Positions 25,829-34,633 are shown, numbered from the stretch's first letter. The stretch: DNA of 41,963 nucleotides from Methylacidiphilaceae bacterium UBA1321 (GCA_002306945.1 DBTH01000072.1:1-41963); one strand, 5' to 3'. Numbers and translations are program-made. Notes: a model not told the origin generated them from the sequence alone.

Positions 25829-27295
25829 TCAAGCAGGCATGGACTCGGCAGGCTCCTCGGCCTGCGCTGCAAGGCGGTGCAACATGCGCCAGAATATCCA
25901 GCAATGCAGCGGGTAGAGCGCGTACCAATAGAGAACTCCGGCCAATCCGCTGGATTCGAACAACGCCGTCTGGATCAATTCGCACGTTCCGTCCTTGAAC
26001 GGAATGATGCGGAATTGCAGCCACGCCTTGCCCGGCAATTTCATCTCCGCGCGCAACCGCAGAAGCCAGTTCGGCTCGGCGATTTCGATCCGCCAGAAAT
26101 CGAGCGTATGCCCTTCGATCAATGCCACCGTCTCCGAACGGCGCATGCCCACGCCGCCAAGGCATTTGTCCACCCAGCCGCGCAATTGCCACGCCCAGTT
26201 CAACGTCGGCCATCCGTTGCGGCCACCGAGACTGCCCAAAACGGCAAACATCTGCGCCGCCGCCGCATTGACCCGGCAATGCCGCCGTTCGCGATAAATT
26301 CCTTCTGAAAGCACCCGGACCGGCTCAGACTCAGTGACCGGCTCCAACGACTTCGAGAGGCACTCTTTTTCGCCCTCGCTCAGGGCTTTCTCAATGGCCT
26401 TGTGACAATCCATCGGCTTGATTCGCGGAAACAATGTGGCCGCCAGATCGTTGCGCACCACCACTTCGTTTCGTAAACCGTCAATCAACGGGCGCGCGAT
26501 CCCGGTCGGAATCGGTGTCACCAACCGAATCCAGTACGACGAAAGCCGGGGCGTCAAAAACGGAATCGGAATCAGGAATCGACGCAACCCGCGCACCTTG
26601 GAATACAACTTCATCAGACCTCCGTAGGTCAGCACGTCGCTTCCGCCAATCTCAATGATCTTGCCCGCGCTCTTGGGATGGGTCAGCGCCCCCATCAAAT
26701 ACTCCAGCACATGGCCAATCGCTATCGGCTGTGTGCGCGTCGAAACCCACTTCGGGCAGATCATAAACGGCAGTCGTTCGGTAAGGTAACGGACGAGTTC
26801 GAACGACAAACTCCCCGCGCCAATGATGACCGCCGCGCGAAATTCGGTAACCGGAATCCCCGCCTCGCGCAACGCCTCGCCCGTGTCGTGCCGCGAACGC
26901 AGATGCTCGGAAAGTTCCGCTTCCGGATCGCCGAGTCCACCGAGATAGACGATCCGCTTGACGCCCTGTTCACGGGCAACCTGGCCACAATTGCGCGCCG
27001 CCGCCAGATCGAGCCGGGCAAATCCAACCGGATCGTTGGCCATGTTGTGAACGAGATAAAAAATCGTCGAAACGCCCTCCATCGCCTTCGGAAGCGTCTC
27101 CGGGCGCAGGACATCACCGGTTACAATCTCCGGCTTTTCCGGTTCCCTCATCCACCACTGCGATTGAACATGGATCGGATGCCGCACCAGGCAGCGCACA
27201 CGGTAACCGGCCCGCATCAACAGCGGCACAAGACGGCTGCCCACATAACCAGTGGAACCAATCACCAGAATACGAGCTTTGGCCTTGGCGGACAT
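25829..27295 (-). CDS. NAD(P)-binding Rossmann protein with C-terminal DUF2867
   Basis: A 488-residue protein. The N-terminus ILVIGSTGYVGSRLVPLLMRAGYRV is an NAD(P)-binding NmrA/SDR motif with TGxxGxxL. GVSTIFYLVHNM and KRIVYLGGLG also belong to this group. From about residue 330 the sequence fits DUF2867, an SRPBCC-like domain (GGRNGWPTLNWAWQLRGWVD, ETVALIEGHTLDFWRIE). Such fusions are common and uncharacterised. It is convergent with larC, 21 bases apart. A palindrome lies five bases before its start. Confidence 0.8.
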   Translation of the reverse strand: MSAKAKARILVIGSTGYVGSRLVPLLMRAGYRVRCLVRHPIHVQSQWWMREPEKPEIVTGDVLRPETLPKAMEGVSTIFYLVHNMANDPVGFARLDLAAARNCGQVAREQGVKRIVYLGGLGDPEAELSEHLRSRHDTGEALREAGIPVTEFRAAVIIGAGSLSFELVRYLTERLPFMICPKWVSTRTQPIAIGHVLEYLMGALTHPKSAGKIIEIGGSDVLTYGGLMKLYSKVRGLRRFLIPIPFLTPRLSSYWIRLVTPIPTGIARPLIDGLRNEVVVRNDLAATLFPRIKPMDCHKAIEKALSEGEKECLSKSLEPVTESEPVRVLSEGIYRERRHCRVNAAAAQMFAVLGSLGGRNGWPTLNWAWQLRGWVDKCLGGVGMRRSETVALIEGHTLDFWRIEIAEPNWLLRLRAEMKLPGKAWLQFRIIPFKDGTCELIQTALFESSGLAGVLYWYALYPLHCWIFWRMLHRLAAQAEEPAESMPA

Positions 27296-27299
27296 TTAA

Positions 27300-27312
27300 C
27301 CGATACTATCGG
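27300..27312. promoter_or_regulatory. Palindrome just upstream of the Rossmann/DUF2867 gene
   Basis: CCGATA-C-TATCGG is perfect over six-base arms and sits five bases before the minus-strand ATG at 27295. It could be a repressor site or an mRNA hairpin that hides the ribosome site. No Shine-Dalgarno sequence is visible for this gene. Confidence 0.35.
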
Positions 27313-27419
27313 CATTTTATTCCAAAAATCGAGCTATGCTCTTGTTTTTGCAGAACCAGGTCGACTCTCGCGCCACTCCCCGTCTATGCGGGGAAAAAAC
27401 GTTTTGGGAAGACAAATGG

Positions 27420-28430
27420 CTACTTTTCGTAACCGAGAAAGCGATCCAGTTCCACGCCTCCCGCCGCCTCAAATATCTTTTCGCAATTGTCGTTCCAGTA
27501 ATCTTCCACGACCGAACGCCCACCCGACCATGTCTTCGTTTCCCGGCCCATGACCGCCAATAGCAACGCCTGCGCCGCCGCATCCGAAAGTTCCACCCCC
27601 ACATGCGCGCCCATTTTTCGCACCAGGCCCAACTGCGCTTCGGCTCCACAATCGCCGCAAAGCGTCTCGAAACAAACCGCCAGCGGCATCCGGTGCTTCT
27701 TCCATCCGCAGATATAACGATAGAAACTCATCAGTGTCGGTGTATAAAAGTGAAGAAACCGTTCCATCCTTAGATGCGGTTCCTTCTCCTGCCGCCAAGC
27801 GGTATATTTTGGACTACCCCGGCCCGGACGCTCGTACCAGCGCATGTGCGAAATCATGCAGGCCCGCAACTCGCGGTAGGCAAACAGACATTTGAATCCG
27901 GAAAGCAACGCCAGATTCGGCCGACTGTAACAGAGATGTCCCGGCGCAAATTGCCCCGGTAGAATGAATCCAACACTTTTCTCCAGCGGCGAGTTATTCG
28001 CAAACTCCTGATACCGCTCGACCATCTCCTGAATCGTGTGGTTGCGATAATCGTGAAAACCGGTTTCCCACAAATGGACACCCGTTGAAATCATCCCCAG
28101 TTGTTCGAGTATCGCACCGATCAGGTACGTTCCCGATTTCGGAATCGAAATGATGAAAATCGGCCATTGGCATTTACCGAGTTGCGGCTTGAACGAGCGT
28201 CTCATTCCGCCTGCGCATTCCACCTCGTACAAAGCTACGGGAAAATCGTCGCTCCGCACCTGACCGGAGTCTGGACTGACCGACCGGTTCCAATGCGAAC
28301 GCACCCGGTCAATGATCTCCTCCCGGCGTCGAATCTCGGGAGCTTCGTCCAAATGCCGGGACACACGTTCGAGCAGATCCAACTTCTTTTCCTCAATATT
28401 CGCCTTGGAGTCAGGGACAGATTTACTCAT
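27420..28430 (-). CDS. Sulfotransferase-like protein
   Basis: A 336-residue protein. IFIISIPKSGTYLIGAILEQLG matches the 5'-phosphosulfate-binding loop of PAPS-dependent sulfotransferases (PKSGT). FAYRELRACMISHMRWY follows the pattern of the 3'-phosphate-binding segment (usually RDPRDVLVS...), here without the usual aspartate. The acceptor is unknown; carbohydrate or lipid is likely. I chose the ATG at 28430; ATG 28439 is also possible, and the frame stays open upstream to a TTG at 28544. The upstream 310 bases to the GT4 gene hold nothing I recognise. Confidence 0.65.
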   Translation of the reverse strand: MSKSVPDSKANIEEKKLDLLERVSRHLDEAPEIRRREEIIDRVRSHWNRSVSPDSGQVRSDDFPVALYEVECAGGMRRSFKPQLGKCQWPIFIISIPKSGTYLIGAILEQLGMISTGVHLWETGFHDYRNHTIQEMVERYQEFANNSPLEKSVGFILPGQFAPGHLCYSRPNLALLSGFKCLFAYRELRACMISHMRWYERPGRGSPKYTAWRQEKEPHLRMERFLHFYTPTLMSFYRYICGWKKHRMPLAVCFETLCGDCGAEAQLGLVRKMGAHVGVELSDAAAQALLLAVMGRETKTWSGGRSVVEDYWNDNCEKIFEAAGGVELDRFLGYEK

Positions 28431-28740
28431 ATAGAACATCCATTCGCCACCAGTCAGGACACGTCTGGAAATGCGACCCTCTATAAGCAGGAGGCACCGT
28501 TGCGCCTCAAAAGCACCCAAGGAACGCTCCAGCCATGTTGGCAAGCAGCAAATAGATCATCGGACACTCGATTGATAAAATAAAATTAACAAGACCACTT
28601 AATAACTCGCTGCATGGTCTTCTACATGCAACCCAAGGGATTACCTTCAACGCGCTTATTTCACTGGCCTTACCAACCGTCTTGGCCGCACTTCAAGATT
28701 TCCTTGGCCTTTCGTCCAATAATTTGGCACATAATGGATT

Positions 28741-29958
28741 GTGCCCACGACCGAATCCCTCCATGTTCTCGTCGTCTCCCGCTGGTTCCATGAAGAACGA
28801 CGGCGGCTCGGTGGACAGCCCGGCTCGATCGGCGAACTCCTGGAAGCCCTTTCCCAGACTGGCATCCGCATGACCATCCTCTCCCAGGCAGCGGACGCTC
28901 CGCTCGAACCGCAACAGCGCGAAGCCGGAGGATTGCGGCAATTTGTCTTTGCGCGCGAAAAACGCCGCCCCGGCTGGGCTCTGCTCGACAAACTCCTCAA
29001 ACCCTTTCTCCACTACCGCAAGGCCGTCACCGATGCCGTCACCATACGGCGTTTCATCACGCAAACCGGCCCCTACGATGCCGTCATAGCCCAGTGTGAA
29101 GAACCCGACGGCGTCGGCTGCGCCATTGCGTCACTCTGTGGGAACTTCCCCCCGTTACTGACGATGGTCTACGATTTGCGCTACCGTTTCGACGGAGAGC
29201 AACTCGATTTCATCCACTGCAAAAGCCTCGGTTTCGTCTTCCGGCGCTCGGCGCGCGTCGTAGCGATTTCCGACCTCGCCGCCGAATGGCAGATCCAGCA
29301 CTACGGAGTTCCACCAGAAAAATCGGGCTTTTGCCGCCTCCACCTCACCCGCCCTTTCCTGCACGCCCTGAAAGAAAATAAAGTCCCCTTGGCACCGCCT
29401 GAAAACCGCATTCTCTTTCTCGGCGCCCTCAACCCAAAGAAAGCACCGGACGTTTTCCTGCGCGCCGCAACGCTCGTTGCCAAAGACCTGCCCGGCTGGA
29501 AATTCGCACTCACCGGCGACGCAACGACCAGGGCCGATCACTGGCTGCACCAACTCCGCGCCATGGATCAGACACCGCCGCTGGCCGGAAATGTCGACTG
29601 GCTCGGCATGCTCACCCCTGCCCGCGTCCGCGAGGAAATTTGTCGCGCGAAAATCGTCGTCTGCCCCTCGCTGATCGAAACTTTTTCCCGCACAACCGTC
29701 GAAGCTCTCGCATTGGAGCGGCCTGTCATCGTCACCGAAACCACCGGCGCGGCTTCCTGGGTTCGCGAGACCGGTGCCGGTCTTGTCATCCCCCCAGCCA
29801 ATCCCACCGCCCTCGCCGCCGCCATGCGCCAACTTGCCCTCACCCCGGACGATGCGAGCGCACGCGACGCCTCCAAACGCATTCTCAGTGAATTGACTCC
29901 CGAAAAAGCCGCCCAGGATCTCCTCCGTGAAATCAGCAACGCCATGGCAACCGCGTAA
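28741..29958 (+). CDS. GT4-family glycosyltransferase
   Basis: A 405-residue protein. The N-terminal Rossmann domain begins LHVLVVSRWFHEERRRLGG. The C-terminal nucleotide-sugar domain has RILFLGALNPKKAPDVFLRA and the donor-site motif SLIETFSRTTVEALALERPVIVTE, with the E(x7)E spacing of GT4 enzymes. Donor and acceptor are unknown. The start is GTG with no clear ribosome site. It diverges from the sulfotransferase gene, so the two could act on the same surface glycan. It is convergent with the LysR gene, six bases apart. Confidence 0.8.
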   Translation: MPTTESLHVLVVSRWFHEERRRLGGQPGSIGELLEALSQTGIRMTILSQAADAPLEPQQREAGGLRQFVFAREKRRPGWALLDKLLKPFLHYRKAVTDAVTIRRFITQTGPYDAVIAQCEEPDGVGCAIASLCGNFPPLLTMVYDLRYRFDGEQLDFIHCKSLGFVFRRSARVVAISDLAAEWQIQHYGVPPEKSGFCRLHLTRPFLHALKENKVPLAPPENRILFLGALNPKKAPDVFLRAATLVAKDLPGWKFALTGDATTRADHWLHQLRAMDQTPPLAGNVDWLGMLTPARVREEICRAKIVVCPSLIETFSRTTVEALALERPVIVTETTGAASWVRETGAGLVIPPANPTALAAAMRQLALTPDDASARDASKRILSELTPEKAAQDLLREISNAMATA

Positions 29959-29964
29959 ACACTC

Positions 29965-30867
29965 TCAACCCTGCCTGGAAAGACCGGCGGCCGCCGTTTT
30001 CACCGCCGCGATAAAACGGGTCGCAAACTCCGGCGCATCAGACGCCGTCACCGCGCCGAGTACCAGCGGCGGCAACTTCGGCACAATCGGAATCAACTTC
30101 AACTGCGGCCCCGCCAACGCGCGCAGGGACGAAGTCACAATCGCCACACCCCGACCCGCTTCGACCGAAGCCACAAGTCCCGTCACGCTGTCGTATTCCT
30201 GCATCGCCAACGGCTCGAACCGCAGCCGCGCAAACAACCCCGACATCCATTCCTGATACTCCGGGTAATCTTCCCGCGTGTAACCGATGAACCGTTCATT
30301 CCTCAGTTGCTCCGCGCCCACCGCCCTCCGCCGCGCCAGAGGATGCGACGCGCACACTGCGCAAAAAAGCGGATAACTGACGATCTCCCGGAACACCAGC
30401 CCCCGCCCCTCCTTGCGGGAAGGCCGCACCGTCAACGCCACATCCAGCTTGCGCGCATTCAGCCGCTCGATGCATTCGACCGTCGACAGGTCGTGCAGGG
30501 AAACCCTCACTCCGGGACATTCGTTTTCAAACCGGCCCAGCGCCCGCGGCAAAATCTCCACCGTCAACGACGGCGCATAACCCACGCGCAATTGCCCCCG
30601 ATCCCCCGCCGCAATCGCCCGCACCGTCTGCACCGCCTTTTCCGCCCGCAACAACACCTCCCGCGCCTCGTTGAGAAAAAGTTTTCCCGCCTCCGTCAGA
30701 ACGAGCGATTTCGCCGTGCGTTGAAACAACTTCACACCGAGCTCCTCCTCCAGATCGCGAATCTGCCGGCTCAGCGGGGGCTGCGAAACGTGCAGCCGCA
30801 ACGCGGCCCGCGTCACATTCTGCTCCTCGGCAACGGCGACAAAATAACGCAAATGGCGGAGTTCCAT
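29965..30867 (-). CDS. LysR-family transcriptional regulator (pirin/azoR locus)
   Basis: A 300-residue LysR protein. The winged helix is MELRHLRYFVAVAEEQNVTRAALRLHVSQPPLSRQIRDLEEELGVKLF; the effector domain starts with GQLRVGYAPSLTVEILP. It diverges from pirin and azoR with 122 bases between starts, and a LysR-type box is present there. Divergent LysR-pirin pairs usually respond to redox stress or aromatic compounds; that role is inference here. Confidence 0.9.
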   Translation of the reverse strand: MELRHLRYFVAVAEEQNVTRAALRLHVSQPPLSRQIRDLEEELGVKLFQRTAKSLVLTEAGKLFLNEAREVLLRAEKAVQTVRAIAAGDRGQLRVGYAPSLTVEILPRALGRFENECPGVRVSLHDLSTVECIERLNARKLDVALTVRPSRKEGRGLVFREIVSYPLFCAVCASHPLARRRAVGAEQLRNERFIGYTREDYPEYQEWMSGLFARLRFEPLAMQEYDSVTGLVASVEAGRGVAIVTSSLRALAGPQLKLIPIVPKLPPLVLGAVTASDAPEFATRFIAAVKTAAAGLSRQG

Positions 30868-30901
30868 ATCGACGGTTTCAGGGTGTCATCGAAAAGCCAG
30901 C

Positions 30902-30916
30902 ATACCCGAAAGGTAT
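30902..30916. promoter_or_regulatory. LysR-type T-N11-A box
   Basis: ATACC-CGAAA-GGTAT is a perfect interrupted palindrome with T and A eleven bases apart (30903 and 30915), the classic LysR box. It lies between the divergent LysR and pirin genes. A second palindrome, TTCCCGGGAA, is at 30947-30956. Confidence 0.55.
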
Positions 30917-30989
30917 TGTCAGGCAAGGAACATAGTATTTAGAGATTCCCGGGAACCGGTGTTTATTGATCCCAACGAAAGAAGGAAGC

Positions 30990-31688
30990 ATGAAACAAAT
31001 CCGTAAATCCAGCGAACGCGGCCACGCCAATCACGGCTGGCTCGATTCCCATCACACTTTCAGTTTCGCCGACTATTACGATCCCGCCCACACCCATTAC
31101 CATTCCCTCCGCGTGATCAACGAGGATCGCGTCGCCCCGGAAATGGGTTTCAGTACCCATCCTCACCGCGACATGGAGATCATCACCTACGTCATCGACG
31201 GGGCCTTGCGCCACCGCGATTCGATGGGACACACCGCCGTCATGCGCCGCGGCGACGTCCAGCGCATCAGCGCCGGAACCGGCATCGAACACAGCGAAAT
31301 CAACGATTCTACGACTGAACCGGTTCATTTCCTCCAAATCTGGATACTGCCCGACCGCAAAAACGTTACGCCCGACTACGCGCAAAAGTCGTTCGACAAC
31401 GCCACCACCGGACGCCTGCACCTGATCGCCTCCAAAACAGGCCGCGACAGCTCGTTGCCTATCAATCAGGATGCCGATCTCTATCTCGGAAAATTGAACC
31501 GGAATTCCTCCCTGTCCTTTTCTCCCCGTGCCGACCGCCACCTCTGGATTCAAATCATCCGGGGACCGCTCTCGGTCAACGGAACCGATCTCGAATCCGG
31601 GGACGCCCTCGCGCTGGACAAGGCCGCCGAAACGACCTTCTCCGCAGGCAATGCGACCGCCGAATTTTTACTCTTTGATTTGAACTGA
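30990..31688 (+). CDS. Pirin-family bicupin protein
   Basis: A 232-residue pirin-like protein. The metal site is seen in FSTHPHRDMEIITYVIDG and TGIEHSE, giving the His, His, His, Glu set of pirins. Many bacterial pirins act as quercetinases or redox sensors. The protein starts MKQIRKSSERGHANHGWLDSHHTFSF, which is the family N-terminus. I chose the ATG at 30990 because an AAAGAAGGAAG site precedes it; the ORF stays open to 30966. AzoR follows after 31 bases. Confidence 0.9.
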   Translation: MKQIRKSSERGHANHGWLDSHHTFSFADYYDPAHTHYHSLRVINEDRVAPEMGFSTHPHRDMEIITYVIDGALRHRDSMGHTAVMRRGDVQRISAGTGIEHSEINDSTTEPVHFLQIWILPDRKNVTPDYAQKSFDNATTGRLHLIASKTGRDSSLPINQDADLYLGKLNRNSSLSFSPRADRHLWIQIIRGPLSVNGTDLESGDALALDKAAETTFSAGNATAEFLLFDLN

Positions 31689-31719
31689 AAACCACAACAC
31701 CCCGAAAGGAATCCCCATT

Positions 31720-32349
31720 ATGTCCAAAGTCCTCCATATCGAAGCCTCCCCGCGCGGCAAACGTTCTTCATCCATCGACGTCGCCCAACACTTTCTCCAG
31801 GCCTACCAGGCCGCCCATCCGAACGACATCGTCGAAACCCTCAACGTCTGGCACTCCGGATTGCCCGAGTTCGACGGCGACACGCTTGACGCCAAATACG
31901 CCGTCCTTCACGGTCAAAAGCACACTCCCGAACAGGCCACCGCCTGGAATGCCGTCGTGCGGATCGCGGAGCATTTCAAGACCGCTGATAAATACGTCTT
32001 TTCGCTCCCGATGTGGAATTTTGGCATCCCGTACAAGCTCAAGCAATATCTCGACATCCTGCTCCAACCCGGCCTGACCTTCAGTTTTTCCCCAACCGAA
32101 GGTTACAAGGGACTGGTCACCGGCAAACCCGTCGTAGTCATTTATTCCCGTGGCGGTGCCTTCGGGCCCGGCACCGGAGCCGAAGCTTACGATCAGCAAA
32201 GCGCCTACCTGCGCCAGGCTCTCGGGTTCATCGGTTTTACGAATATCCACGAGCTCTTCGTCGAACCGACCCTCGCCAGCCCCACTTCAAAAGATGAAGC
32301 GGTCGCTGCCGCCAATCAAAAAGCCACCACTCTCGTCACCGGCTTCTGA
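31720..32349 (+). CDS. azoR: FMN-dependent NADH-azoreductase
   Basis: A 209-residue flavodoxin-like enzyme that reduces quinones and azo bonds with NADH. SKVLHIEASPRGKRSSS is the FMN phosphate loop, PMWNFGIPYKLKQYLD is the family signature, and YSRGGAFGPG contacts the flavin. An AAAGGAA site precedes the ATG. It is coupled to pirin and likely to the divergent LysR regulator, giving a quinone or electrophile response unit. Confidence 0.92.
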   Translation: MSKVLHIEASPRGKRSSSIDVAQHFLQAYQAAHPNDIVETLNVWHSGLPEFDGDTLDAKYAVLHGQKHTPEQATAWNAVVRIAEHFKTADKYVFSLPMWNFGIPYKLKQYLDILLQPGLTFSFSPTEGYKGLVTGKPVVVIYSRGGAFGPGTGAEAYDQQSAYLRQALGFIGFTNIHELFVEPTLASPTSKDEAVAAANQKATTLVTGF

Positions 32350-32351
32350 TC

Positions 32352-32366
32352 GGGGGCTCTGCCCCC
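32352..32366. repeat. Hairpin 1 of a five-hairpin cluster
   Basis: GGGGGC-TCT-GCCCCC, three bases after the azoR stop codon. It starts the hairpin cluster between azoR and the alkaline phosphatase gene. Confidence 0.6.
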
Positions 32367-32376
32367 ATATTCCCCG

Positions 32377-32397
32377 CCAAGGGTATGATACCCTTGG
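32377..32397. repeat. Hairpin 2 of a five-hairpin cluster
   Basis: CCAAGGGTAT-G-ATACCCTTGG is a perfect palindrome over ten-base arms. The layout of a GC-rich hairpin followed by a CCAAGGG palindrome resembles common intergenic repeats of other genomes; that comparison is from memory. Confidence 0.6.
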
Positions 32398-32406
32398 AAC
32401 CCCACT

Positions 32407-32458
32407 AAAAGGGCGGATGGCGGTGCCCGTTGCGGGCACCTTGCCATCCGCCCTTTTT
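32407..32458. terminator. Strong bidirectional rho-independent terminator
   Basis: The outer stem of 15 perfect pairs (AAAAGGGCGGATGGC at 32407-32421 with its complement at 32443-32457) encloses an inner stem GGTGCCCG / CGGGCACC with loop TTG. TTTTT follows on the plus strand and TTTTA on the minus strand. It sits between the convergent azoR and phosphatase genes and should stop both. Confidence 0.9.
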
Positions 32459-32467
32459 GAGGTATCC

Positions 32468-32486
32468 AAAGGAAATCATTTCCTTT
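32468..32486. repeat. Hairpin 4 of a five-hairpin cluster
   Basis: AAAGGAAAT-C-ATTTCCTTT is perfect over nine-base arms. It lies between the terminator and the stop codon of the alkaline phosphatase gene. Confidence 0.55.
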
Positions 32487-32498
32487 AGCAGGAGGTTT

Positions 32499-32515
32499 GG
32501 AGGAAGGAGTCCTCC
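32499..32515. repeat. Hairpin 5 of a five-hairpin cluster
   Basis: GGAGGA-AGGAG-TCCTCC ends two bases before the stop codon of the minus-strand alkaline phosphatase gene, so the mRNA would form it right after translation ends. Confidence 0.5.
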
Positions 32516-32516
32516 A

Positions 32517-34052
32517 TCAGGAGACGTACTGCCAGTGAGGAGTAAGGTTGGCGGTAAGCGGTTTCTTGAACTTGGTCGCTTCCTCCGGGGTCATCGACGG
32601 ATTCTTGTGCGTGACACCCATATAAGCTGTCAGATGAACATAAGCATCCGTATTGAGCACGACGCCGCTGAACGCTTCCGCTCCGGGGCCAATGGCCAGT
32701 ATCGGCGCGTAATCGGAAGTGTGCGTTGTCCCGGTCCAACCGATGCCGGTGTAATTGCCGGTGAATTCGCCGAGCAACCCGACAAAACCGTTATGCTGCT
32801 GATTGCCCAACCGCTTCGACTTGAAGCCCGGCGTGAACGTTTCGACCAACGCCTGACATTCCTCCGGCGAAAGCGTCAGACCCGTTCCCGCTTTCACGCA
32901 GGCAAGGACATCTTCGGGTTTGAGCGACTTGCCAGACTTCACGATCTGCTGGAGATCGGACTGCATCAGAGCCGTCGAAACGCGAAAATCCTTCAGCTTG
33001 GCAAAGCAGGCATTGCTCTGCGCGTACTCCGACCCCATGCCGATCAGGCCCGGATTGGAATTGCCGTGGTCGGTCGTGATGATGACCAGCGTATCGGAAT
33101 GGCTCTTTACGAAATCGAGCACCACGCCGATGGCGGCATCGAAAGCGAGTTGATCCCAGACCAACGCTGCCGGATCGTTCGCGTGGGCCGCACCATCAAC
33201 CCGCCCGCCTTCGATCTGGAGCAGGAATCCACCCGGATGTTGCGAGAGCGAACGCAGTGCCAGCGTCGACATTTCCGCGAGTGTGGGAACGCCCTTGAGC
33301 AGCGCCGGATTATTGTTCTGATCGACCGTATACGGCAGGTAATGCGGATCGAAAAGTCCGAGAATGCGCGGCTGCGGCGATGCCTTCAGCACCTGATCGC
33401 GCGTGTTCAGGAAAGAATAACCCGCCTTGGCGAATTCCCCTGTCAAGTCGCGACCGTCCTTGCGCAACTTCGCATCGAAAAACTTCAAGCCACCACCCAT
33501 AATCACATCGACGAGATCGAGATATTGCGGCGCAATATTGATTTCATCGTTGCGATCTTCCACCGCCGCCGCAAAACCGGCCGGTGTGGCATGCGTCACC
33601 GTCACCGTCGTGACCAATCCCATTTTACGGCCCGACTCCTTCACTGATTGCGCAATCGGCACAAGCTTGACGTCGTTGGGCAGGACGTTGATCGAGTGAT
33701 TCGTAATGCGCGTTCCGCTTCCCCACGAGGACGAGGCGGCCGAGGAATCGGTCACCAGGGAATTGAGCGAGGCCATGTCGAAAAAGCCGTGCACCGTTCC
33801 CGCCTGTCGAGCCAGCGCGTGCCAATGCGTTTCACCCTTGCCGATCAACCGGGAAAACGATTCGGCCAGTACCGGGACTCCGGCGCTCATGCCGTCGGCC
33901 ACCATAAAGATGATGTTTTTGGGTTTCTTCGACACCGAACCAGCGGTCGTCTCCGAGGCAAAAACGGAAGTCAACGGCAGGGACGCCGCTCCCAGAGCGG
34001 CCCCAGCCCCGATCTTGAGCGCCTGACGGCGCGTAAACGAAACGGAACTCAT
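32517..34052 (-). CDS. Tat-exported alkaline phosphatase (PhoA family)
   Basis: A 511-residue phosphatase that releases phosphate from phosphomonoesters in the periplasm. The Tat signal has the twin arginines at residues 8-9 (TRRQALK) and a hydrophobic stretch to about 32. NIIFMVADGM supplies metal ligand Asp53, VTDSSAASSSWGSG gives the nucleophile Ser103, and QIEGGRVDGAAHAND and TTDHGNS supply further ligands. The TDSxA pattern is slightly changed (TDSSA). It could serve phosphate supply or other phosphoesters; no pho box was identified. Confidence 0.9.
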   Translation of the reverse strand: MSSVSFTRRQALKIGAGAALGAASLPLTSVFASETTAGSVSKKPKNIIFMVADGMSAGVPVLAESFSRLIGKGETHWHALARQAGTVHGFFDMASLNSLVTDSSAASSSWGSGTRITNHSINVLPNDVKLVPIAQSVKESGRKMGLVTTVTVTHATPAGFAAAVEDRNDEINIAPQYLDLVDVIMGGGLKFFDAKLRKDGRDLTGEFAKAGYSFLNTRDQVLKASPQPRILGLFDPHYLPYTVDQNNNPALLKGVPTLAEMSTLALRSLSQHPGGFLLQIEGGRVDGAAHANDPAALVWDQLAFDAAIGVVLDFVKSHSDTLVIITTDHGNSNPGLIGMGSEYAQSNACFAKLKDFRVSTALMQSDLQQIVKSGKSLKPEDVLACVKAGTGLTLSPEECQALVETFTPGFKSKRLGNQQHNGFVGLLGEFTGNYTGIGWTGTTHTSDYAPILAIGPGAEAFSGVVLNTDAYVHLTAYMGVTHKNPSMTPEEATKFKKPLTANLTPHWQYVS

Positions 34053-34137
34053 GTTCCTAAAAATAGCAGGCTACCTGAAAACTGCACTCAACAAATGCGT
34101 AACGTTTCGAGATCTCCTCACCTGGCAGAGCCAGAAC

Positions 34138-34462
34138 TATTGACCTCTGCAAAATAGACTGACAATCGACAGAGTCATTTATTGCTTCTAAGAAGAAGCA
34201 GTCTATTGGACAAGAGTTTCTCTTTTGGAGAAAAGTTAGCCGATCCTTCGACGTCGCTACGCTCTGCTCAGGATGACGCCATGAGGTGTCATTTTTCGAG
34301 CGAATTTAACCCCATCCAATGTCATCCTGAGCAGAGCATAGCGACGTCGAAGGATCGGCTTGATAGCTTACGGAGGTGACAGTGTAATGAGAGGCTTCAA
34401 CCCTCCGCATTTACTCGAATTGCATACGCTCCACTTGTCAGTCTATTTTGCAGATTTCAATA
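34138..34462. mobile_element. Intergenic element with nested inverted repeats (MITE-like)
   Basis: Outer arms 34138-34165 and 34435-34462 are inverted copies that match at 26 of 28 positions, with 20 perfect pairs that include TCTGCAAAATAGACTGACA. Inside, 34239-34277 and 34321-34359 are inverted copies matching at 38 of 39 positions; this inner arm runs from GCCGATCC to CAGGATGAC and has the CATCCTGAG / GAAGGATC character of widespread intergenic palindromes (from memory). The left side also holds AATAGACTG / CAGTCTATT and TGCTTCT / AGAAGCA stems. No coding frame is present. A non-autonomous element, perhaps one inserted in another, fits best. Confidence 0.65.
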
Positions 34463-34502
34463 AGAGCTTTTTAACGAAATTTAAAGGCAACGGATTTTAT
34501 CA

Positions 34503-34633
34503 GGGAATGGAGAAATGACGCAGAGATACGAGCGAAAATCAAGGCGCGACGAGGGCGCATATTGCAACGCAATCTGTAACCGGGAAGCAACGATGAGTTT
34601 CGCTCGAAGATCAAGCCAGTTCTCCGTTTCATG
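34503..34633. repeat. Structured repeat family, copy 1
   Basis: The core is 34541-34593, with the blocks AAGGCG, GACGA, GCATAT, ATCTGT and CAACGA in order. Stem arms CGAGCGAAA (34529-34537) and TTTCGCTCG (34598-34606) enclose the core. A further stem, GGAGAA / TTCTCC, lies outside, and ATTGC-AAC-GCAAT forms an apex. The same blocks recur in copy 2 at 37108-37159 between unrelated but again complementary arms. It ends about 25 bases from the lrgB stop codon. Confidence 0.65.

Noticed and set aside
32430..33647. 405-codon open frame on the plus strand
   Set aside because: Runs through the terminator hairpins and is antisense to the alkaline phosphatase gene.
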